NCBI RefSeq assembly: GCF_031143425.1
Contig: NC_090448.1
Coordinates: 536,318,313 to 536,382,312 of the forward strand
DNA from: Pleurodeles waltl
Lineage: Eukaryota > Chordata > Amphibia > Caudata > Salamandridae
Reading direction: 5' to 3'
DNA: 64,000 bases
This document shows positions 11,307-23,177 of this stretch, one piece after another (the first letter of the stretch is position 1; each line of letters opens with the position of its first letter). The notes beneath the pieces are model-generated. The model saw only the letters and a list, made by a program, of their open reading frames with translations, had not been told where the DNA came from and did no database searches. The translations under genes were made by a program, and so were the position numbers.

Positions 11307-13399
11307 TGTTAGATCTGACAGCCTTAGGGTGGTCACCCCTAACTTTTTGCCTGCCTCCCTCCACTTTTTGGGCACCGTTTTTGCTGGCTTTTAGACTCTG
11401 CGCACTTTATCACTGCTAACCAGTACTAAAGCGCATATGCTCTCTCCCTTTAAACATGGTAACCTTGGATCATACCTGATTGGACTATTTAATTTACTTA
11501 TAAGTCCCTAGTAATGTGCACTATATGTGCCTAGGACCTGTAGATTAAATGCTACTAGTGGGCTGCATCACTGGTTGTGCCACCCACTCAAGTACCCCCT
11601 TTATCTTGTCTCAGGCCTGCCATTGCAAGGCCTGTGTGTGCAGTTTCACTGTCACCTCGACTTGGCATTTAAAAGTACTTGCCAAGCCTAAACCTCCCCT
11701 TTCTCCACATATAAGTCACCCCTAATGTGTGCCCTAGGTAACCCCTAGAGCAGGGTGCTGTGTGGGTGAAAGGCAGGACATGTACCTGTGCAGTTTACAT
11801 GTCCTGGTAGTGTAAAACTCCTAAATTTGTTTTGCATTACTGTGAGGCCTGCTCCCTTCATAGGCTAACATTGGGGCTGCCCTCATACAGCATTGAAGTG
11901 GTAGCTGCTGATCTGAAAGGAGTAGGAAGGTCATATTTCGTATGGCCAGAATGGTAATACCAAATCCTGCTGACTGGTGAAGTTGGATTTAATATTACTA
12001 TTCTAGAAATGCCACTTTTAGAAAGTGAGCGTTTCTTTACACTTAAATCTTTCTGTGCCTTACAATCCACGTCTGGCTGGGATTAGTTGACAGCTCCTTG
12101 TGCATTCACTCAGACACACCCCAAACACAGGGTACTCAGCCTCACTTGCATACATCTGCATTTTGAATGGGTCTTCCTGGGCTGGGAGGGTGGAGGACCT
12201 GCTCTCACACAAAGGACTGCCACACCCCCTACTGGGACCCTGGCAGACAGGATTGAACTGAAAGGGGACCTGGTACACTTCTTAGCCACTCTTTGAAGTC
12301 TCCCCCACTTCAAAGGCACATTTGGGTATAAAATAGGGCCTCTGCCCTACCTCATCAGACACGTGCTGGAGAAGAAACCTGAACCAGAACTTGCATCCTG
12401 CCAAGAAGAACTGCCTGGCTGCCTAAAGGACTCACCTGACTGCTTTCTACAAAGGACTGCTGCCTTGCTGTTGCCCTGCTGCCTTGCTGAACTCTTGTCT
12501 GGCTGTAAAAGTGCTTTCCAAGGGCTTGGATAGAGCTTGCCTCCTGTTCCCTGAAGTCTCAGGACCAAAAAGACTTCTCTTTTTCATTTTGACTCTTCGT
12601 GCGCTGAAAATGTCGACGCACAGCTTGCTCCGCCGCGAGAAAAACGCCGCACACCGATGCTGATCGACGCAACGCCTTCGGGACGACCTGAACTTCGACG
12701 CACGGCCTCGCAAGGACAACGCCGCCCGACTTCCAGAGGGAAAATCGATGCTTGCCGTGAGAGCTAAACTTCGACGCACAGCCCTGCGGAACGAAGCGCA
12801 GCCGGAAAACAAGCAGGAGAATCCATGCACAGACCCCAGGACATCTGGTAATCCCGCGACCCACAGAAAGAGACTGTCCACGTGCCGGAAAATGACGCAC
12901 AACTTCCCCGTGTGAAAAATAACAATGCAAGTCCATGTGTGCAGGGGAGGAATCGACGCACACACCAGTTTTCCACATATCTCTTCTTCTGCGGCCCTTT
13001 GCGGAGATTTTCCACTTTAAACCAGGTTCTTTGTGCTTGAAAGAGACTTTGTTTGCCTTTTAAAGACTTAATATACTTTATATCACTTTTCAGTGATATC
13101 TCTACAATTTCACATTGCATCTTTATTCGTTTTGACCTACAATTATCCTGATAAATATTATATATTTTTCTAAACACTGTGTGGTGTATTTTTGTGGTGC
13201 TATATTGTGTTATTGTATGATTTATTGTACAAATACTTTACACATTGCCTTCTAAGTTAAGCCTGACTGCTCGTGCCAAGCTACCAGAGGGTGGGCACAG
13301 GATAATTTTGGATTGTGTGTGACTTACCCAGACTAGAGTGAGGGTTCTTGCTTGGACAGAGGGTAACCTGACTGCCAACCAAAAACCCAATTTCTAACA
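11307..13399 (+). mobile_element. Family 1 solo LTR with CCTTG duplication
   Basis: This 2,093-bp block runs TGTTAGATCTGAC to TTTCTAACA. It is flanked by identical 5-bp repeats, ccttg at 11302-11306 and 13400-13404, the 5-bp duplication made by Gypsy/ERV-type integrases. It is collinear in opposite orientation with the LTRs of the complete element at 20889-28757. Landmarks are a TATA box (tataaaata, 12327-12335), the gene-end-like aagtctcaggaccaaaaag near 12555, and a CpG-rich cgacgca segment at 12600-12980. No internal region is attached, so it is the product of LTR-LTR recombination. It has lost most of the 80-bp CpG repeats of the younger copy. Confidence 0.88.
12327..12335 (+). promoter_or_regulatory. 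TATA box of family 1 LTR promoter
   Basis: TATAAAATA is preceded by tttggg and followed by a G/C-rich start region. The same box occurs at the equivalent place in the younger LTRs on the minus strand (22113-22119 and 27731-27737). This supports a U3 of about 1.0 kb and a transcribed R-U5 of about 1.0-1.2 kb. Confidence 0.6.
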
Positions 13400-13404
13400 C
13401 CTTG

Positions 13405-13604
13405 CATGAACCTTTCACTTTCCTATAGAAGCACTGGGGCAATGACGTGAGCCCAGATATGTTTCAAACATTCGGCTCAGGTTATTTATATGTTCTTACA
13501 CAAGCGAAATCTCATGTCAATCACGACTGTTGGGTCGCACGTATTTAACATCATTTTTGCTTTTCTTTTGCTCAAGTAGAAAATGTATCATGTAAACCAT
13601 GAAT
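13405..13604. other. Unassigned spacer
   Basis: This is flanking DNA between a solo LTR and a MITE remnant. No feature is seen. Confidence 0.3.
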
Positions 13605-14038
13605 CTGGGGTCCAAATTTACAAAGTGTTGCATCAGGTTTGTGTTAGATCTAATGCAAAGTCTGCCGGGATTTACAAATCAATGCAAATCATGATTTACA
13701 TTGGTTTGCAACAAAAATACTGTAATGCAGCTCAATGTTCTGTTTTGCATTACTTTGATCCAGTGAGGTGTAAAGTAAGTAAAGCATGGGCTTTACCGTG
13801 CATCCACCCATGGATTATGATGCAAAACCATATCTACAAGGACTTGTAGACATAGATTTACACCAAAATCCTGTTCCAAACTGAAACAGCAGTACCAAGG
13901 AGAAATATCTTTATTTCTCCTCGTTGTTTCCTTTTTGCATGTGTGCTGCATTCTGTAGCACACTTACATATAGGAAATTGCCTTTCAAAATGGTTTTTGT
14001 GCAGGAAGAGACCCTGTCCTGCACAAAACTATGCTGAT
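13605..14038 (+). mobile_element. Non-autonomous Harbinger-like MITE remnant
   Basis: The left end reads ggggtccaaatttacaaag. Internal landmarks are gtaaagcatgggctttaccg, catccacccatgg, tatctacaaggacttgta, then ctttttgcatgtgtgctgca and gtagcacac. The same order occurs in the copy at 61095-61420, and the last part occurs inverted in the MITE at 48543-49164. No right terminus was found, so the copy is truncated. Confidence 0.5.
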
Positions 14039-14049
14039 CACAATAAGGA

Positions 14050-14815
14050 CACCCCACCTTTTTTTACCCTCATTTGGACTAATAGTTACTGGTGTTTTGA
14101 CTCTGAGAGTGCACTGTGGCCTGCTCACCAGATCTGAGTGCCAGTGTTCTAACTCATTACAAAAGGTATGTTGAATTAGCTACATCTAATTGTCAAAAGC
14201 TGAATTACTTATACGTCTCTAGTAGATGGTACCAAGGGTACCCAGAGTATGTAAGATAGAGTGTCCCCCCAGGGCTGCAGCATTGATTGTCCACCCTGTG
14301 CGTGACAAAGTACAAAATGACTCCCAGCCTGTCACTGCAGCATGGAAGAGCAGTTTAAAAACTGCTACTTCAGCATTGTCTAAACCACTGGCAAAGCATC
14401 CACTTCGCTTACCAGTATATATAAGTCTCTCTTAAGGAAGACCCATGGAGCCCTAAGGAAGGGAACAGTATATTATTAAGTACGACATATGCTTTTGATG
14501 TGTCCTAACAGCAAACCCTCTAAATTGTCATTTTTACTGTGGAGAAGTTTGTAACCCCATTGGCTAACACAGAGTTACCGACTGACCTCTCAGGATCGCT
14601 AACTTCTAAATAAGACTACTAAAATGGGTACTTCAAGGTAGCAAAAGGAATTAAAACTGACTTGATGTCCAATTAAAATTTATTGTCATTTTTAAAGAAA
14701 GGCAGCTTTTAGAAACTTGACACTCTGTTGCCCAGTCTATCCGGTGGCCTTGCACAGCTGCTGGCCATCGGAAACAGCCTTCTGCCCTCCTGGGGAGTTG
14801 TGTGAATCCCAGGGT
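14050..14815 (+). mobile_element. Degraded LTR 5' part (third LTR type)
   Basis: The block has the layout of other LTRs here: a pyrimidine-rich start (cccaccttttttt), a gtgttttgactctgagagtg segment, a gtaccaagggtacc palindrome, then tatatataag near 14417. The sequence does not align by eye to family 1 or 2. It abuts the family 1 solo LTR at 14822 and may have been cut by it. No termini or duplication are supported. Confidence 0.3.
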
Positions 14816-14821
14816 CAGAAG

Positions 14822-16934
14822 TGTTAGATCTAGTATCCTTGGCGTGGTTTCCCCTCTGTCTTTTTGCCTCTGCTTCCTTCATTTTTGTCTGTTTGCTGAA
14901 CTTCGTTTTTGCTTGTTTTTAGTACTCTGGGCACTTTACCACTGCTGACCAGTGCTAAAATGGAAGTGCTCCCTGTATAAATTGTGAGTTTGATTGGTAT
15001 CCCTAATTGACATATTTGATTTACTAGTAAGTCCCTAGTAAAGTGCACTAGATGTACCCCGGGGCCTATGCATCAATTGGGGCCTGCAGCACTGATTGTG
15101 CCACCCACATGAGTAGCCCTGTAAACATGTCTCAGACCTGCCACTGCAGTGTCTGTGTGTGTAGTTTTGAACTGCCAATTTGACCTGGCAAGTGTACTCA
15201 CTTGCCAGGCCCAAACCTTCCCTTTTATTACATGTAAATCATCCTTAATGTAGGCCCCAGGTAGCCCCGAGGCAGGATGCAGTGTATTTAAAAGGTAGGA
15301 CATGTACTGCTGTGTTTTACATGTCCTGATAGTGAAATACTGCCAAAAATGCGGTTTTCACTATTGCAGGGCCTATCTCTCCCATTGGTTAATCAGGAGG
15401 ACTGCCTTTAAATATCTTTTAAATAGAGTGTCCCATTGGGAGCAGATAGAGATGTGGAGTTCGGGGTCTTGAGCTCACAATTTAAAATGACATATTTTGG
15501 TAGAGTTGGTTTTTAGACTGTCGGTTTGCAAATGCCACTTTTAGAAAGTGGTCATTTTCTTGCTTAACCATTCTGTGCCTCTGCCTGCCTGTGGAATCCA
15601 CATCTGGGTCAGCCTGACAGTTGGGCAGTTTGCAAATTCTCCCTAGACAGTGACACAAAGGGAGCTGAGGTGTGTCCTGATGGGTCTTCCTGGGCTAGAG
15701 GAGGAGGGAGGAGCTGACACCTGCACCTGAACGAGCTGTGCCTGTCCTCACAAAATGCAGTCTCCAACCTCCTGGAGTGTGCCTGGGGCCAGGCCTGAGC
15801 AAGGCATGATCTTGTGAACAACAGGGCTTTCCTTTGAAGTTTGCCTACTTCAAAGGCAGAAATGAGTACAAGTAGTGGACCCCAAACCCAAGATTTTTAG
15901 AACACTTCTGGATCCAGAGGAACCTCTCCAAGGAGATGAGCTGAAGAACTATGAGGAGGAGTCCTGTCCCTTTGCTGTTTGTGGTTTGCTGGGATGGCCT
16001 GAAGTCCTTAGAGAGGACAAAGACTGTACGTTTCTGTGTATTCTGCTTGTAAAAATTCTCAAAGAGCTTGGACTGAACTTGCTTACTGTTAAGAAGTCTC
16101 AGGGACATCAAAGACTTCATCTGCAGGCACCTGGGCTCTCTTGCTGAGATCCCCTGACTTGCCAAGTGGTGCCACATCCAGTCCTTGGGCCCCTGGAAAG
16201 AGACGCTGGCAGACGCTGCAGAACCAGAGAGAAAATCCACTCACCGGAGCCAGGCAGCAGAAAAATCCATGCAGTGCCTGCACCACAGCTGAAAACTTGA
16301 TGCAACGCCAGTGAAATCGACACATCACCTGCTTAGACTGAATTAATCACTGCCACGCATCCGGATTTTCCACCAATTGTCCCTGGGTGTCAAAATCTTC
16401 AACATCACTGCATGGACCTTAGGCTGCCGGTCCAGAAACCGATGCATCGCTTGCCTGGCAGAGAAAGAATGGACACACGGCCTCACTTGCAAGTAAGGAA
16501 TCAACGCATTGCTTACTTTTCCGATGAACGCTCGCCCGTGCGGCCTTATTTTTCACACATACAAGGAACTTTGTTCTAAAACAACACATACATTGATTTC
16601 TATAGATTATGACTCTTTTTACTTTAAAAATTAATATCTTTGCTTGTGTATGTTGGATTTTTGTTGTTTTGGTCTTGTTTGATTTAGAAATATATTGGCT
16701 ATCTTTCTAAACTGGTTTGGAGCCCTTTTGTGGTATTTTCACTGTATTATTGTGTGTGTGTTGGTGCACAATACTTTACTTATTGCCTCTGAGATAAGCC
16801 TGACTGCTTGTGCCAAGCTACCACGGGGTGAGCAGGGGTTATCTGAGCTGTATATTCCTTACCCTGACTAGATTGAGGGTCCTTACTTGGACAGGGTGTA
16901 AACTGACTGCCAACTAGGGACCCAATTTCTAACA
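14822..16934 (+). mobile_element. Family 1 solo LTR, divergent subfamily
   Basis: This 2,113-bp block starts TGTTAGATCTAG and ends caatttctaaca. It follows the family 1 landmark order: cactttaccactgctgacc near 14933, ggacatgtac near 15300, an aatgccacttttagaaagtg segment near 15528, gaagtctcagggac near 16091, and ataagcctgactgcttgtgc near 16792. The CpG-rich segment is decayed to TpG/CpA. The flanks agaag (14817-14821) and aggac (16935-16939) match at only 3 of 5 bases, so a target duplication cannot be claimed. Confidence 0.75.
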
Positions 16935-17036
16935 AGGACCAATAGAAACCTGCTATATGGGGACACTCAGTGTGTTGGTCCAAAAGGCAAGCTTCAAACA
17001 TGAAGTCTCCTTTGGTGGGCAAATGGTGATCACACT

Positions 17037-19392
17037 TTTAGGAAAGTGCCTCTTTTTGACATGATTAGCCCCCACTTTTTGCCTGGTACATGATGTAATT
17101 TTGACTGAACCAGGTCCACTGTGTCAGAGCTCTCTCTAAAAACTGCACAGTTGTTTCCCCAATTGGCAAAACCTTTAGCACCCTCTGTTAATCCATAGTA
17201 AGTGATACCCCTGGTACCTGGGGTACTAAAGGAGGTCCCTAAAGGCAGCAGCACAAATTGTGTCACCCTAAGGGACCCCTCACCAAGCACATGACAGGCT
17301 GTCATTGCAAGCTGTGTGTCTTGGTGCGACAAAAGTGAAAACACAACATGACACACAGCCTGTGTGTCATGTCATCTAACATTGCATGTAATATATGTAC
17401 GTCACCCATCTAGCAATCATTACAGCCCTAAGGCAGAGTGACTTATATTACTTGTGAGGGCATATCCTCAAGAGCACATGCACTTGCTATGTATTTGTCA
17501 ATTCTCAGACATAGTAAGTGACCAGGGAAGCCATTTTAAATGCATGTGCTGGACACTGGTCAATATGAGATCCCCAGCTACATAATGGCTTCACTGACGA
17601 TAGGGAGGTTTAGTATCAAACATCTCATATTGGTGAACCTACACTGATGCCAGTGTTGGATTTACCAGTAAATGCATTAAGAGGGCACCTTGGAGGTGTC
17701 ACCTGAAACCCTACCAGCCTCTAGTGTGCTCACTGACTAGTCTCTGCCAGCCTGCCACCCAAGATGCCATTCTGGCCCCCTAGGGTGGGAGCCCTCTGCT
17801 CTCAGGAGGACCAGAACAAAAGCCTGTCCAGGAAGAGGGTGTAACACTCACTCCCACAGGATGACCTGTTGTTTAGCATTCCTAAGGCAGCAAGCTTCAA
17901 AGGGCTGGCACCTTTGAAATACGAACCTGTCTCCCCTTACTGGGGAGGAAGCCACCCCCTCATCCAAAGCCCATTTGGCACCTGGACAGGTGGGAAATTT
18001 AGCTAGTCAGGTAGGTGTGCCACCTCCAGGCTAGTACCACCCCTACTGTGGGGTACTGCAAGGATGACACAAATTTTCAGAGGTAGCCATCTTTGAAATG
18101 ACATACCTAGGAACTCTGGTGCAGGGTTATGCCCACTTCCCACAAGAAGTGGTCACATATGGAGTATAGTGACCCCAAGGGTCAATAGCCCATTGGTCAC
18201 TCCCCTACACACCCCTGGCACCCCTAAATTCAATATTTAAATTAGCCCCTGGCACCAGAGAAGCGGATCCTGCTGACCTAAGAAGACCACGGACACAGAA
18301 GAGCCGTGAAAGAAGAAGAGGAGAGAAGAAGCAGCTGACCTGGTACCAACCCCGCCGGCTTGTCTGCATCCCTCTTGAAATCTGCATCAAAGTTGACTCC
18401 GAAGAAACCCAGGAGGACTGCCTGCCTTAGAAAAAGACTCAAGACCTTCAGTGAACAACAGACCTGTTCTCGAGCAAACTCAAGAAGAAGGGATTCTGAA
18501 GCCTCTGGAACTGCCAAAATCCGACACCTGAAGTCCCCACTGCACCCGCCTTCTCCGACCTGAGATGAAGTGGACCACCAGTCCGAACAAGGTTCCCCAG
18601 CCCTCCAGACTCTGAGTCCATTGTAGTTTCAGCCCTCCTGGACTCCCCGATGACACCTGCAGTCTGCACGCAGCCCTCCTCCACCTATGACTGCGCTGTT
18701 CAGAAAAACCTGACACCTATGGACACTTCTGCACCCGTCACCCCTGAGTTGTGAAAAAGAGGACCTGTGCCCGACCATCATGAGGCCTAAGCCCCACAAC
18801 TGGTTCAGCCTGAATGGCCTCCTGGCCAGAGCCTGCAGCCTCTTATCGTAGTGACTGATCCCTATAGGAACACATTGGGCACCTGATGCTGTTTAGCACT
18901 CTGCACCCGGCTGCCCCCATGCCACTGAGGGTGTACTGTGGGTGCTGCCTTGGACTTTGCCCACTACTCATCTTAACTCCTGGAGATTGGTCTTGCAAGT
19001 CGCTGTACTTTACCTATTTTGAGAACTTGTTTTTCCTTCCATAGGATAACATTTCAGAAGTCAGAAATTGCACTGTGTCCACTTTTTAAAGTGAAATTAA
19101 TTCCTATTTAAAATCGTACTTACCTGAATGATATTTCTCTGATGCCTGAACATACATAAAGATACTTTATATTTTTAAAGAGGTGTGGCTCTCTTTTTTG
19201 AGTCATGTGTCTCATTTATTGACTATTGTGTGTATTTGTAGATGTCCTGCACTCCTCTTTGTCAACCCTACGGCTGCTATACCACAATAAGCCTAAATAG
19301 AGCATTTTGGGATTGCAAAGCAGACCCTGTCAACTCACTGGGGAACCCCTGGACCCTTTCCATGGTATTCAAACAAAGGGCAGCTTCCTACA
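17037..19392 (+). mobile_element. Family 2 solo LTR with ACACT duplication
   Basis: This 2,356-bp LTR-like block ends cagcttcctaca. It is flanked by identical acact at 17032-17036 and 19393-19397. The first base pair of the LTR is TT rather than TG, a single substitution from the expected TGTAGG seen at 3995. The GC-richer middle (18250-18950) gives several open frames on both strands that are not conserved in the copy at 3995-6480 and are not genes. No internal region is present. Confidence 0.8.
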
Positions 19393-19439
19393 ACACTCCT
19401 GAAGGGTTGCCTTTTAGTTCATTTACTCAGGCTGGTGGC

Positions 19440-20800
19440 TGAAACTGAAAGGGGAGACCAGTGCCCAAATCGGTTTTTCTGGGGGCATGCAGAACACAGG
19501 TAACAACACCTCTAGCATGGGCTACGAAGCTCCTAACATCCACAGAAGGATTCAGACATTTGGGAATGGGCAGAACAGTGCACCCTAGGGTTTCTAGATA
19601 CCACGCATAGCCGGAAGTTATCACAGCATGAGAGGGACCCTAGTAGCCCATTAGCGAGTGACTGCATCATGCCCCCAAGGCACTTTGTGGCCACCCTGAA
19701 CATCAGAACATGCCAGAACTGGAGGAACCACCAAAGAAAGTTTGCCTGCTAACCCCTGGACCTGGCAAGAGAAGTTGCACTGTCTGCTGGACTGCTCCTG
19801 CTGCACCTGAGAGGACTGTGCCTGTGGCTCCTGGCTCATGACTCATGGAAAAGTCACTCCTGAATGCCAGATCAAAGAATTGATTTCAGTGGTCAATTGG
19901 CTGATCCCCTGGAACCTGCACAAGAAAACTATTTCAGCAAGTCAGGAACTAAGATCTGCAAACCTCCTCTGACTGCCCCGGGTGTCACAAGAGACCGATC
20001 CTTGATGGCCAAAAGTTGCACCCGAGTCTGCCCGAACCAGAAGTGTCATCAGAGTCCGAATTGGCCACCTAAGAGAAACACTTGCATTCATCAAATGATA
20101 CCTCTGGACCCACTGTGTACAAAGGTTGGTAGCCCAGCTGCAGCCGACCCTCTGCTGTCTCAAAGAGGACTTCAAGGGGCTTTGACCTCTGTGACCAAAA
20201 CTGCCCCACTTTACCTATGGACAGAGGAAAACTGCAAGGACACCACAGCACCCAGAGCATTCTTCAGCATCCTCAGCATCCTGCATCCACATCAGGACCT
20301 GTCCACAGTGGTCTTGATGTAAAGTTGGAACTGGAGTTTGGTGATAAGCTAGTTGCCCAAATACTTGTTATTGCCCTTCACGACCTTCCCCCTGCTTGAT
20401 TTAGTTGCCCAACCCAAACCAGAGTAACTGAACACAACTCTTTCAAAGTTTTCAAAGTTTCTAAACTTTATGGTTACCAATGCTTGTGTGCGCTTAGGAC
20501 GGAAAAGCTGAGATGTAAGTTTTATTTAAAGATCCTTATCACAGCACCCTCCAGTGGATTTTTCTTACTCTGGTGTGTAAAATTCATATAAATATAATCT
20601 GTTTTTTATCCATTATTTTCAGATTTCTTTCATGTTGTGTTACTTTCTTATTTCGTTGTTTGGTGCTTCTAAATAATTTACACTAGTTCCTTTGTTTAAG
20701 CCTTGCTGCTCGAAAGCCACAGCTACCCAGGGATGAGCTAGAGGTTTTACAAATGATCCTGATTGGACTCTATACAGTTTTGTGAGTGTGTTACACTGTA
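19440..20800 (+). mobile_element. Degenerate LTR-like block (family unresolved)
   Basis: The sequence follows the family 1 plan without clear identity: a Leu/Pro-rich pseudo-coding middle (ctggacctggcaagag near 19758, gctggactgctcctgctg), an AT-rich 3' part (20440-20690), then cctttgtttaagccttgctgctcgaaag and ctacccagggatgagc near 20690-20740. This last part parallels the 'ttaagcctgactgctcgtgcc' and 'ctaccagagggtgggc' tail of family 1. Ends and duplication were not found. The 152-codon plus-strand frame inside it is probably fortuitous. Confidence 0.4.
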
Positions 20801-20888
20801 AGAACGCACAACCATACCATATAATACACCACAATCCTCACAAGAGTTATATTCTGCACAATAATTTTAAAAAACACCTGCACCTTAC

Positions 20889-23139
20889 TGTTAGAAATGG
20901 GGTTTTTGGTTGGCAGTCAGGTTGCCCTCTGTCCAAGCAAGAACCCTCACTCTAGTCAGGGTAAGTCACACACAATCAGCCTGTGCTCACCCTCCGGTAG
21001 CTTGGCACGAGCAGTCAGGCTTAACTTAGAAGGCAATGTGTAAAGCATTTGTTCAATAAATCATACAACACCATAGTATAACACCACAAAAATACACCAC
21101 ACAGTGTTTAGAAAAATATAGAATATTTATCTGGGTACTTGTAGGTCAAAACGATCAAAGTTGCAATACGAATTTGTAAAGATATCACTGAAAAGTGATA
21201 TTAAGTGTCTTTAAGTCTTTAAAAAGCAATAAAGTGTCTTTCAAGCACAGAGTACCTGGTTTCTGGTGGGAAATCTCCTCAGAGGGCCACAGGAGAAGAG
21301 ATGCGTGGAAAAAGGGGTGTGTGCGTCGATTTCCTCTCAGCACACACAGACTTGCGTCGTTCTTTTCCACGCGGGGAAGTCGGGCGTCGTTTTCCGGCGC
21401 GCAGACAGTCTCTTTTTGTGGATCGCGGGGATTACCAGATGTCCCGGGTCTGTGCGTGGATTCTCCTGCTTATTTTCCGGCTGCGCGTCGTTCTGCGGGG
21501 CTGCGCGTCGAAGTTTCGATCTCACGGTAGGCGTCGCGTCGATTTCTCCTTGGAAGTCGGGCGGCGTTGTCCTTGCGAGGCCGTGCGTCGAAATTTTGGT
21601 CTCACGGCAGGCGTCGCGTCGATTTCTCCTTGGAAGTCGGGCGGCGTGGTCCTTGCGAGGTCGTGCGTCAAAGTTTCGCACTCACGGTAGGCGTCGCGTC
21701 GATTTCTCCTGGAAAGTCGGGCGGCTTTGTCCTTGCGAGGTTGTGCGTCGAAGTCTCGATCGTCCCGAGGGCGTCGCGTCGATCAGCGTCGGTGTGCGGC
21801 GTTTTTCTCGCCACGAAACAAGCTGTGCGTCGAAATTTTCGGCGCACGGAGCGTCCAAGTGAAAGGAAGAAGTCTTTTTGGTCCTGAGACTTCAAGGAAC
21901 AGGAGGCAAGCTCTATCCAAGCCCTTGGAGAGCACTTTCACAGCCAGACAAGAGTTCAGCAAGGCAGCAGGGCAACAGCAAGACAGCAGTCCTTTGTAGA
22001 AAGCAGACAGGTGAGTCCTTTGAGCAGCCAGGCAGTTCTTCTTGGCAGGATGTAGTTTCTGGTTCAGGTTTCTTTTCCAGCAAGTGTCTGATGAGGTAGG
22101 GCAGAGGCCCTGTTTTATACTAAGTTGTGCCTTTGAAGTGGGGGTGACTTCAAAGAGTCTCTAAGAAATGCACCAAGTTCCCTTTCAGCTCAATCCTGTC
22201 TGCCAGAGTCCCAGTAGGGGGTGTGGCAGTCCTTTGTGTGAGGGCAGGCCCTCCACCCTCCCAGCCCAGGAAGACCCATTCAAAATGCAGATGTATGCAA
22301 GTGAGGCTGAGTACCCTGTGTTTGGGGTGTGTCTGAGTGAATGCACAAGGAGCTGTCAACTAAACCTAGCCAGACGTGGATTGAAGGGCACAACAAGATT
22401 TTAGTGCAAAGAAATGCTCACTTTCTAAAAGTGGCATTTCTAGAATAGTAATATTAAATCCGACTTCACCAGTCAGCAGGATTTTGTATTACCATTCTGG
22501 CCATACTAAATATGACCTTCCTGCTCCTTTCAGATCAGCAGCTGCCACTTCAACAGTGTATGAGGGCAGCCCCAATGTTAGCCTATGAAAGGAGCAGGCC
22601 TCACAGTAGTGTAAAAACAAATTTAGGAGTTTCACACTACCAGGACATATAACTACACAGGTACATGTCCTGCCTTTTACCTACACCGCACCCTGCTCTA
22701 GGGGTTACCTAGGGCACACATTAGGGATGACTTATATGTAGTAAAAGGGGAGTTCTAGGCTTGGCAAGTACTTTTAAATGCCAAGTCGAAGTGGCAGTGA
22801 AACTGCACACACAGGCCTTGCAATGGCAGGCCTGAGACAGGGTTAAGGAGCTACTGAGGTGGGTGGCACAACCAGTGCTGCAGGCCCACTAGTAGCATTT
22901 AATCTACCTGCCCTAGGCACATGTAGTGCACTCTACCATGGACTTACAAGTAAATTAAATAGTCAATCATGGATAAACCAATCAGTAGTACAATTTACCC
23001 AGAGAGCATATGCACTTTAGCACTGGTTAGCAGTGGTAAAGTGCCCAGAGGTCAAAAGCCAACAACAACAGGTCAGAAAAAATAGGAGGAAGGAGGCAAA
23101 AAGTTTGGGGATGTCCCCGTCAAAAAGCCAGGTCCAACA
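20889..23139 (-). repeat. 3' LTR of the family 1 element (2,251 bp)
   Basis: On the plus strand it begins TGTTAGAAATGGGG and ends caggtccaaca. It lacks a 7-bp ccaaaat present near 26589 in the 5' LTR, and this accounts exactly for the length difference. A TATA box (minus-strand TATAAAA) lies at 22113-22119. A CpG-rich tandem block lies at 21500-21800. Confidence 0.93.
21500..21800 (-). repeat. 80-bp CpG-rich tandem repeats inside the 3' LTR, about 4 copies
   Basis: Units starting tgcgtcgaa recur at about 21503, 21584, 21664 and 21744. Each contains ggcgtcgcgtcgatttctcc and gtccttgcgaggc. The block lies downstream of the TATA box on the minus strand, so it would be transcribed as leader RNA (R-U5). 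CpG density is far above the flanking DNA. The equivalent block in the 5' LTR is at about 27118-27418. Confidence 0.85.
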
Positions 23140-23176
23140 TGACCCCCTACCAGCCTAAAGCCAGGGGAGAACAATC
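23140..23176 (-). other. Purine tract next to the 3' LTR
   Basis: Read on the minus strand, the bases immediately before the 3' LTR are ctggtagggggtca. The short G-rich run is in the place of a polypurine tract, the plus-strand primer of reverse transcription. It is short and imperfect, so the assignment rests mainly on position. Confidence 0.4.
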
Positions 23177-23177
23177 A

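Noticed and set aside
14817..16939. Target duplication for the family 1 solo LTR at 14822
   Set aside because: agaag and aggac match at 3 of 5 bases only, which is not better than chance; the LTR call rests on homology.
19864..20322. 152-codon plus-strand frame that might be a host exon
   Set aside because: It lies in a block with LTR-like layout, has no splice-site pattern or known domain, and composition like the pseudo-coding middle of the other LTRs.
21266..21862. 198-codon plus-strand frame and its twin at 26884-27308, Arg/Ser/Val-rich
   Set aside because: Both lie in the LTRs, antisense to the element, and come from the CpG-rich 80-bp repeats. Frames break at single differences between the two LTRs.
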